Below are positions 57,601-64,000 of a stretch of 64,000 nucleotides of DNA, piece after piece (the stretch's first letter is position 1; each line of letters begins with the position of its first letter). The stretch lies in the NCBI GenBank assembly GCA_947568835.1, contig OX387603.1, positions 2,395,701 through 2,459,700 on the forward strand, written 5' to 3'. Origin of the DNA: Protonemura montana (taxonomy: Eukaryota > Arthropoda > Insecta > Plecoptera > Nemouridae). The notes below the pieces were generated by a model. The model saw only the letters and a list, made by a program, of their open reading frames with translations. It made no database searches and was not told where the DNA came from. Both the position numbers and the translations under genes were made by a program.

Positions 57601-59219
57601 AAAGAAACTGTAATAAGACAGAGAGTTGTGGTTTGAGTTCAAGATTGTGGAATAATCTGCCGGGAGGTGCGGTTGTACCACTGTCGAAAACATCTAAAGA
57701 AATGAAGGCTAAACTTAGCAATATTCAAATAAGATAGCATCATCCAATAGCATTTATAAAGAAACTAGCAGAACCCGCTGCCTACGGCCGCTTAAGATAT
57801 TGAGGGAGTCGGCATTTTGGTTTAAATGGGACCACAACCAAAAGTACCATGCAATACCATACAGTACCCCCATTTATTGAATTTGAAATTTGCCGCTTAT
57901 TTCATTCGGGGTCACTGCATTGTGGAAACTCTGTGGTATTCCAAAGTGACTACGATGACAATTTCGAAAACAAACGACATTGGCTGTCAAAAGATTTCCG
58001 TGTATGATTTCTTGAAATATTTCTTAGAGAGTGAAACTTGTGAAATACCTTTTACAATCTGGGCTAGCCAATCTTGCTAGCCAAGACACCAACAATATTT
58101 CAGTTCTGTCATTTATTTCCCTTCAGTTCTAGAGATTTTGAAAAGAATTTGACATTGACGTTGACATTGACATTGACATTGACGTTTGAATATCCTGAAT
58201 GCACTGCCTCAAAGATAAGTTTAAGAATTCGTTCACCTTGCTGTGGTTAAAAAACCAAACAAATGAATGCATCTGTCACTTTTTTTGCAAAATTATTTCT
58301 ATTTCACGTAAAACAAACGTAAATAACTTTGTTTAGGCTCAATTTCTTCAATAACTTTCATAGGCATGCATGAACAGTATTACCGAGCTGAAGCGGGTGA
58401 GTAAAAGGCAAGTTTTGAATCAAATAAAAATCGAACTGTGAGACATGGCTCCAATTTTCCTAGGCAGGAAATTTCAAACATAATTATCAATATTTCACCA
58501 AAAAAACGTTTTCAAAACTCCCTCAAAGTGTCACAATAGTGTTGAGATTTTAATTTTGAACAATTATAACCCAATTGCACACGATTTTAACCAAATTTCG
58601 CAATTTCCATCAACATGTACAGAAAAATGTTACCCCAGCTGGTCAGCTGGTCGGTCGCCAGATACAAACTAAAAAGTTGAACATCGCAATTTTAAAGCTT
58701 TTATATAAGGTTAACTAGTAGTGCACCCGCTGCGTACGCAGCTGCCATGTGTTAGGTGACAGTTAAGAGTAGTGTGTAGATTTGAATTGATTTCAACAAT
58801 TTCAATTTCAATACCTAGAAAAAGATCTTTTGCCAGCCTTTTCGTAGCGTAGCAACGGAAATTCAGAGCTCAAGGTTGCAATAAAATTTAGATATCCGTT
58901 GCTGCGCTACGAATTATTCCGTTGCCACGCGGTACGATTTCGATGGTGAAAAATGCATTGTTGTCGGACTTTTTCCGTTTGATTTTTTTGTTAATTTTCA
59001 GCATTTCAGCATTTCACCTGCAAACCGCGATTAAATCGCCGTGAAAACGGCACAATAGTGTGTAAAACCGAATTACGAACCGATCTAGCGCAAGCGCCGC
59101 CTTTTTAGACGAAATTTCACGATTTCTATAAAGATGTACAGACGCAAACCAATTCCGCCCCTTGGCAACGGATTAAGGCTTTTATATAAGGTCAATGCAT
59201 GTCAAAGTTGTGAAATGAG

Positions 59220-59250
<31 letters not shown>

Positions 59251-61367
59251 AATGTTTCTGTATTTAATGGCTTTTCATTGTTGAAACTGCTGTATAGTAT
59301 TTCCATGATTTTTAGAATATAGACTACATTTTATATATATTATAAAATATAAGATATTTTAGAATTTTTCAGGAGCAAACTAGATTTAGATTTATGTTAA
59401 TAACTACATATTTATACCTTGCCACAATGTTTTTTTTGTAGGCTTGTAAGATGTTATAAAAAATAAATAAACCGCCATAAAAAATTGCCGAATCAGAGCA
59501 ATTTTTACCTGTAAGTGGTATTGGATTAGATGGCAGTGTGCAGGACATTTTACCCAGTGGTTCTTACTCTGAAAATACTGTATTAGAAGCGTTATATGCA
59601 TAGAAACAATTATTGCAAACATCAGCAGAATTCAAATCAGGTTGTGCAATGCCGGCAGGAGGTTTGAATCACATTCGTTTATAGAGCAGCAAAGTTAAAA
59701 ATTTACTCTGTTATGACTCATTTCTTCCTTTATCAAAGGAAGGAGGGTGTGTATCAAAGGATATAAATGCCCCAAACCTTGATCGATACGATGTCTGACA
59801 ATCCAGTGGCCTGGAAATAAATCAGTCCATCGGATGAAATATCAACTGTAAACATTAACCACGCTATTGTCTCATGTACGTTGGCCCCTCTTTAAACGCT
59901 GTCTCGTTGTTCCTGCAGGAAGCTGCTGCATTCCGGGAGCATCGACGTGAGTTACTTTGCGGCAGGCATCATCGCCCATCTTGCCAGCGATCCACCGGTC
60001 ACGTGGACAGTCATAGACGTGCCACGTAAAGATATCCTTGAGGAGCTGGTGAGTCCCCATTACCAACATTGCTGAATAGATAGTGTACTTGTTTATTTCT
60101 GTTGTGCTTTAATGTCTTTTGCCAGTATATTTACATGATTTAAATTGAAAATGCTTGCAATGCCCAAATTATTTTTTATAGAGTAGAATAGAAGTTTATT
60201 TACAAATTTGGATGATACATAAAATGGAATGAACACATTTTTTCTTCCTGTTGGTTGCAATAAATTGTGAAGTTAAATTAGAAACATTAGTAACCTTTCA
60301 AAAATTGGGTCCCAAATGGAGACTCGAACTCTGTGACAGGTGGAGATCGGGATTTAAGTCCCCGTTTAGGTACCAATCTTTGAGGGAGTGTTCATTATAG
60401 TAAATAGTGTATTTAATTGATGTTGAAGTTGGCAGAGAAGAAGAAAAGTGGATAAAAAAGCTATCCAATAAAAATATAATCAAAGTGTCTCAAATCTCAA
60501 TTAACTGGTTACCTGCACATTTGCTACGATTTGAAAATCCTATCTGCAGTTCGTGTGGCCGTTGTTTAACCCCCCAAAACGTCCAACTCGGTTCCAACTC
60601 GTTCTCGATCCAGGGTGCTGTGGTGGGTGCTTGGGAGACGCCCGACGGAGAGATGGTAGCGTATCGCTCGTTCCGGCCGTTCTTTCCGCTGTTGACTCCC
60701 GGTGGTGCGAGGCAAGTGCAGCTGTGGGCTGCGTGGGCCGTTCACCACGTCTGCACCAAAAACTGTAAGCACGATTGTAGCTGGTGGAGAGGTTCATGAG
60801 AGATTTTGTTTGATGTGGACTAATTTATCTTTGCTATACATTGAAAAGTCATGGCCTGTTTTGATCCTGGCAACCCACTTTCTGGGTCTTGATTTTCAGT
60901 GATTTTTGAAAACCTTTTTTAATGAAGCCGAGTCGGTTTCTCTACCTAAGGGATCTACAATTTATCTATTTTCACTCTGAAATACCCAGCGTTTTAATGA
61001 ATTAATTTAAGACTTGCCTATCATACATTTTACAACATTAATTGTCTTTGTCTAGATTTAGTTTTAAAATGTATGCTCTACAAATTCCTTGACAGGGTAG
61101 AATTTGCCCTTAATAATAAGCTTCTTGAGTTTTGCAAAGTAAAGTCTGCACTTTTCACCCTTGCTACTGAATTGATACCAGCTTTGTTCAAGAGCTGATC
61201 TTTTCTTGAATACCCCTGCAGCGAAGCGTTACTGCCCGATGCTGGTGTCGGAGGGCGGTGATGTGGTGCTACGAGATCTGTTGGCGGACAGAGTGGAGAC
61301 GGACGTCCGCACCGTCTGCGCAAACATCCTCGAGGTGCTTCGGACAGAAGGCTTCGAGCCGCTATGA
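48617..61367 (+). CDS. ZYG11B: ZYG11-family CUL2 substrate receptor (ZYG11B-like)
   Basis: Fourteen exons: 48617-48757, 49526-49671, 49910-50104, 50820-51033, 51606-51786, 52557-52702, 53291-53431, 54282-54458, 56088-56244, 56758-56907, 57329-57515, 59919-60048, 60614-60764 and 61222-61367. They total 2262 nt, so 753 residues; human ZYG11B has about 744. The N-terminus has a VHL-box-like start (SLQNICIDFICENLEALC). Leucine-rich repeats span about 95-330 (LKALHSLNVSNTEF, LPQLESLDISSTW, LRALRVLDVSDE). Armadillo-type repeats follow: LVLRGMRLHTQQFGVQMAAT, LCSDRILQEVTFNKF, VDITVKFTLSALWNLT, KVLGLINNIAEVPTL, SYFAAGIIAHL, EMVAYRSFRPFFPLL and VQLWAAWAVHHVC. In the family the armadillo part recognises Gly N-degrons for CUL2-RBX1 ubiquitination. 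ZER1 is a paralogue, but these motifs fit ZYG11B better. All junctions are GT-AG with consistent phase. ATG 48617 is followed by a second ATG. The last exon lies inside a tandem duplication whose second copy is probably 3' UTR. Confidence 0.93.
49686..49765 (-). mobile_element. tRNA-headed SINE 5' module fragment
   Basis: TTCTAGTGACGCTATATCAC followed by GTCACAACCTG matches the 5' module seen near 18950 and 54690. The rest is absent. It lies in ZYG11B intron 2. Confidence 0.65.
50293..50705 (+). mobile_element. 5S-rRNA-headed SINE with internal deletion of the head
   Basis: GGTTTGGCGTGTTGGAAACA starts the head, but the middle is replaced by a repeated ATGTGTATGAT segment. The body and an (ATCA)n tail are intact. 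It is in ZYG11B intron 3. Confidence 0.83.
51340..51595 (+). mobile_element. 5S-rRNA-headed SINE, 5' truncated
   Basis: Only the body remains, from GGTGGAATCCTGTTGTTCGC through GTACCGTCCTTCGGAAGGGA to an (ATCA)n-type tail. Its tail runs to within about 10 bp of ZYG11B exon 5, so it supplies part of the acceptor region. Confidence 0.8.
52087..52332. mobile_element. Hairpin MITE family B
   Basis: Matches the 33030-33260 half closely (TTATAATTTTGTGTGGTTCT, CCCTTGATAAAGTAACAGGT). The left arm is shortened. In ZYG11B intron 5. Confidence 0.75.
53775..54130 (+). repeat. 29-bp satellite, about twelve units
   Basis: The same unit as at 14.8 and 20.3 kb, with single-base variants (CATCCT for CACCCT). 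In ZYG11B intron 7. Confidence 0.93.
54478..54767 (-). mobile_element. tRNA-headed SINE, nearly full length
   Basis: The minus strand reads CCAACGTCAAATTGGAGTTA, then a tRNA-like region with TTAGCTCAATGGGTTTGAGC and GGGTTCGAGTCCCTG, ending in ATAATAATAAA. It begins 20 bp after the ZYG11B exon 8 donor. Confidence 0.85.
54945..55470 (-). pseudogene. Non-LTR retrotransposon reverse transcriptase fragment
   Basis: The minus strand reads VLDKTRFLGLTIDYKLNWKS, the 'FLG-x-x-x-D-x-x-L-x-W' motif at the end of LINE polymerases, and after stops continues with GPISTLFEIVHPSKEG and FVKSTKVSINVEAH-like text. It is interrupted by stops and frameshifts. In ZYG11B intron 8. Confidence 0.65.
57640..57773 (+). 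mobile_element. LINE 3' end, split by a later insertion
   Basis: Matches the copy at 18.5 kb (TGGAATAATCTGCCG..., AATGAAGGCTAAACTTAGCA). It breaks off after CATTTATAAAGAAA and resumes at about 59196 with GCATGTCAAAGTTGTGAAAT and an (AAAT)n tail to about 59250. Confidence 0.75.
57774..59195. mobile_element. Unclassified element inserted in a LINE tail, two related units
   Basis: Unit 1 (about 57774-58712) and unit 2 (about 58713-59195) both start CTAG-AG followed by CCCGCTGC-TACG, and both end GCTTTTATATAAGGT. Unit 2 has the palindrome GCTGCGTACGCAGC near its start. No coding frame is recognised. The insertion splits an otherwise continuous LINE 3' end, which defines its outer edges within a few bases. 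In ZYG11B intron 11. Confidence 0.65.
60135..60405. mobile_element. Degenerate inverted composite of the tRNA-headed SINE
   Basis: A minus middle (AAAAATTGGGTCCCAAATGG) meets a plus B-box segment (GGTGGAGATCGGGATTTAAG), with an eroded minus tail module to the left. It is in ZYG11B intron 12. Confidence 0.6.
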
Positions 61368-61694
61368 GCATCCAAAGCCGTGCCTCCTCCAGTCAGCTTC
61401 GTTCGGAGAAATAGCGGTCGAAATGGGACGGGTTTTGAGGATAGAAAAAAGCGAAGTTTGTTACGTCGATGGATAGTTTGATGTGCGGTCTTAACAACTG
61501 GTTTGATAAAGATTTGTTGACCAGATTTTATGAGTCCAGTTTATAGATAGCTGCCGGTTACGATGAAAATGGCTGGGACCATCTGCGGCCGATAACTATT
61601 TATCTGCGGCCGTCAATGTTTTAAACGCTCGTTGCTGTATCTCGGTTGTATTTGGTTCGTTACGTTGGTAGCTTCAAGCTGTACGACGAGGATT
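60945..61694 (+). repeat. Tandem duplication, copy 1 (contains ZYG11B last exon)
   Basis: Starts CCTAAGGGATC and ends GTACGACGAGGATT, directly followed by copy 2. It includes the functional acceptor and exon 14. Confidence 0.95.
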
Positions 61695-62404
61695 CCTAAG
61701 GGATCTACAATTTATCTATTTTCACTCTGAAATACCCAGCGTTTTAATGAATTAATTTAAGACTTGCCTATCATACATTTTACAACATTAATTGTCTTTG
61801 TCTAGATTTAGTTTTAAAATGTATGCTCTACAAATTCCTCGACAGGGTAGAACTTGCCCTTAATAATAAGCTTCTTGAGTTTTGCAAAGTTAAGTCTGCA
61901 CTTTTCACTCTTGCTACTGAATTGATACCAGCTTTGTTCAAGAGCTGATCTGCGAAGCGTTACTGCCCGATGCTGGTGTCGGAGGGCGGTGATGTGGTGC
62001 TACGAGATCTGTTGGCGGACAGAGTGGAGACGGACGTCCGCACCGTCTGTGCAAACATCCTCGAGGTGCTTCGGACAGAAGGCTTCGAGCCGCTATGAGC
62101 ATCCAAAGCCGTGCCTCCTCCAGTCAGCTGCGTTCGGAGAAATAGCGGTCGAAATGGGACGGGTTTTGAGGATTGAAAAAAGCGAAGTTTGTTACGTCGA
62201 TGGATAGTTTGATGTGCGATCTTAACAACTGGTTTGATAAAGATTTGTTGACCAGATTTTATGAGTCCAGTTTATAGATAGCTGCCGGTTACGATGAAAA
62301 TGGCTGGGACCACCTGCGGCCGTCAATGTTTTAAACGCTCTTTGCTGTATCTCGGTTGTATTTGGTTCGTTACGTTGGTAGCTTCAAGCTGTACGACGAG
62401 GATT
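61695..62404 (+). repeat. Tandem duplication, copy 2
   Basis: Nearly identical to copy 1 but lacks about 19 bp covering the polypyrimidine tract and AG before the exon, and 21 bp between two direct CTGCGGCCG repeats further on. Confidence 0.95.
61951..62097 (+). pseudogene. Duplicated terminal exon of ZYG11B without splice acceptor
   Basis: The coding part is almost unchanged (ARM-repeat end CPMLVSEGGDVVLRDLLADR then VETDVRTVCANILEVLRTEG), ending in TGA at 62095-62097. The preceding acceptor is deleted, so canonical splicing cannot include it. It lies before the first AATAAA downstream of the gene, so it is probably transcribed as 3' UTR. Confidence 0.85.
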
Positions 62405-62751
62405 TCTTTGAACGCAGCTGGCCGTCTGAGGTAGTTCAGAATCTCCACGACAGTGCCATGGAACGAGTCTCTTTTGTGGACATGCATTTTTATTTCCGAC
62501 TAGACGAGATCGGTTGGGATTCGAGATGAAAAATAGGCCATATTTCAAGTTACCTTTTTAATTTATTTAGCTGCTTTAGCAGTGTTTTGTTATTTGATTA
62601 AACTATGTTGTGAAAAGAAGTAACCAGAGTTGGCATGTCAATTAGAAAAACCAGTTTCCTATTTTCCACAATTCCTTGGAAAAACCTACTCTAAACTTAC
62701 ACAAAACAAATGTACCATCGGCCCATCATACATCTTCATTGATAATTCCTG

Positions 62752-62757
62752 AATAAA
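62752..62757 (+). terminator. Candidate polyadenylation signal of ZYG11B
   Basis: The first AATAAA after the ZYG11B stop, 1.4 kb downstream. It would place the duplicated exon in the 3' UTR. An ATTAAA variant lies earlier, near 62588. Confidence 0.35.
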
Positions 62758-63167
62758 GAATGATAGACCTACTTGCTTATCGTACACCAGAATTTAAAGT
62801 TTGGGATTTCTATTTTATGCACAATCATGACAGCTGTTGATTATTTAATGCTATATTTTTAACATATCAAGCTTCCCTCGTCACTTAATTTTGCGTAGTA
62901 GCATTGCTTGATGCAATCGGCACTGCTTACGATAGTTTTTTTTTCTGTTCCAGACCAGGTAAGCATTGTTTTGATGATTCAAGAGATCTTTCTTCTGGGA
63001 TTCTTTCCTATCTTTAATTCCCTTGTAGAAAGGTAGCAATGGAAAGGTAGCAATGGAAAGGGAGAGTGCAACTTATTAGATATGTGTAACGGCACATTGA
63101 AATGCAAAAACCCACAACACAACACAACAAGAAGAAAAACAACAAACTCCAAGTCTCAATTAATTGT

Positions 63168-63173
63168 TTTATT
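63168..63173 (-). terminator. Candidate polyadenylation signal of RAD23
   Basis: TTTATT on the plus strand, AATAAA in gene sense, about 275 nt after the stop codon. Confidence 0.45.
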
Positions 63174-63447
63174 GATCAAAAAATTTACCATCGACCGACC
63201 CAAAGTCGAAATTCCGTTCCACAGAATGGCAGAAAATTTGATGGACAAGAAGCGAACGTGGCACTTCGAAAACCGTCTTAACCTAGAAAAAAACCATGGG
63301 GGGCGGGGGAGTGGGACATCGTCTTCGTCGCGTGTGGGTGTCTCTTGATCCTCTCCATTCACGTACGTTCAATTAGTATATATACAAAAAGCGGTGTTTT
63401 GGCTGCTGGCAACTCGTTTGGTTAGCGGCGGCGACTGGCTTGTGGAC

Positions 63448-63558
63448 TCAGTCGTCGAGGTTCTGCGATAGTAGGAAGTTGGCGGCAAGGTTCTCATTCT
63501 TCTCGCACGCAAAGTACGCTTGGACTACGAGGTGGTCGGGGAAGCCAAGCGCCTTTAG
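63448..63558 (-). CDS. RAD23: RAD23 C-terminal exon (UBA2), rest of gene beyond window
   Basis: One exon of 37 codons including the stop: [20 protein letters not shown] then [16 protein letters not shown]. This is the second ubiquitin-associated domain that closes every RAD23/HR23 protein; in human RAD23A/B the Leu-Gly-Phe-Pro, Cys-Glu and Asn-Phe-Leu-Leu positions are identical. The family shuttles ubiquitinated proteins to the proteasome and, with XPC, takes part in nucleotide excision repair. A TCGGCAG acceptor precedes the exon and enters it in phase 0. TTTATT at 63168-63173 (AATAAA on the minus strand) sits about 275 nt after the stop as a likely polyadenylation signal. RAD23A and RAD23B cannot be told apart from this exon. 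Confidence 0.9.
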   Translation of the reverse strand, partial: LKALGFPDHLVVQAYFACEKNENLAANFLLSQNLDD

Positions 63559-64000
63559 CTGCCGACAAAAATTAACAGTCAACGCCAGACGTTTGGTCAA
63601 CCTACACATTTTTAATACAACAGCAACGACGTGAGTTCTCTATTGCGACATTTCAGTTGCAGAAACTACAGCAAAGATGGAGACGCTGAATTTACGGAAG
63701 TCATCGACATATTACGCTTGAAGTTTTGACTTCAATATTGGCAATCAGATCCGTTTAACCAGGCTTTAACTTGTGCTCTGTTTGCTGAACTGTAATCAAT
63801 ATCAATTCTTATAGGATATTGATTGGGAAGAGAACCCAAGTCATTTAAGGTGACTTTGAAGGTATTCAACTAAATTAATGCAAAGTCCATGAGGATGATA
63901 ATCTAACTTATGACATAAAATGAACTTATTAACTTAACAATTCTCTTCTAAGCTTTACACCCCATGTGACCAGTCAAATCGGTTCCCTCGATTCAGAACT
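63559..64000 (-). other. Last intron of the RAD23-like gene, running off the window
   Basis: From the splice acceptor of the last RAD23-like exon to the window edge I find no further exon with UBA, XPC-binding or UBL features. Confidence 0.5.

Larger units (their letters stand above)
62405..63447. other. Convergent 3' region between ZYG11B and RAD23
   Basis: No coding frame is supported. AATAAA at 62752-62757 could end the ZYG11B transcript, placing the duplicated exon copy inside its 3' UTR. The RAD23 3' UTR probably extends from the right to about 63150. Confidence 0.5.

Noticed and set aside
1-64000. Search for CRISPR arrays, operons, ribosome binding sites or prokaryotic features
   Set aside because: The window is clearly from an intron-containing animal genome; tandem repeats here have no spacers.

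Overview
This is a window of a repeat-rich invertebrate animal genome: spliced genes with introns of about 0.1-6 kb, AT-rich introns, and many SINEs, MITEs, LINE remnants and one LTR element. The species cannot be fixed from the sequence. The gene set (LEMD3/MAN1, TRIM23, ZYG11, an alpha-arrestin, RAD23, a BRD10/KIAA2026-like gene and an HSF-domain gene) shows a metazoan. I rebuilt each gene by hand from conserved domains, GT/GC-AG splice sites and phase bookkeeping. Five multi-exon genes close exactly in frame from ATG to stop.

Layout. 1-11.3 kb: minus-strand BRD10/KIAA2026-like gene with a DDT-type domain, running off the left edge. Its roughly 6-kb intron holds a young LTR retrotransposon (3495-8790) with nearly identical LTRs, a degenerate Gypsy-like interior and a piece of host-like coding sequence. 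14.05-23.37 kb: minus-strand LEMD3/MAN1 (11 exons, 751 aa). 23.70-25.89 kb: plus-strand HSF-type DNA-binding protein (4 exons, 265 aa), head-to-head with LEMD3 across 331 bp. 27.99-35.57 kb: minus-strand TRIM23 (10 exons, 555 aa). 39.89-46.54 kb: minus-strand alpha-arrestin (8 exons, 372 aa), with an extra HSPA12-like open frame in intron 1. 48.62-61.37 kb: plus-strand ZYG11-family gene (14 exons, 753 aa), whose last exon lies in a 750-bp tandem duplication. 63.45-63.56 kb: the last exon of a minus-strand RAD23 gene.

The genes are housekeeping and do not form one pathway. Three are ubiquitin-linked: TRIM23 as E3, ZYG11 as CUL2 substrate receptor, RAD23 as proteasome shuttle. Alpha-arrestins often recruit E3 ligases, although this one shows no PPxY motif.

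The most distinctive content is in the repeats. There is a 5S-rRNA-headed SINE family, one copy with a perfect 14-bp target duplication. A tRNA-headed SINE family recurs as inverted composites. Other elements are a hAT-like foldback element with an 8-bp duplication, a pair of inverted MITEs 23 kb apart carrying three TGACGTCA sites each, a second hairpin family in about ten copies, and a 29-bp satellite at three distant loci. I found no CRISPR array and no bacterial features.
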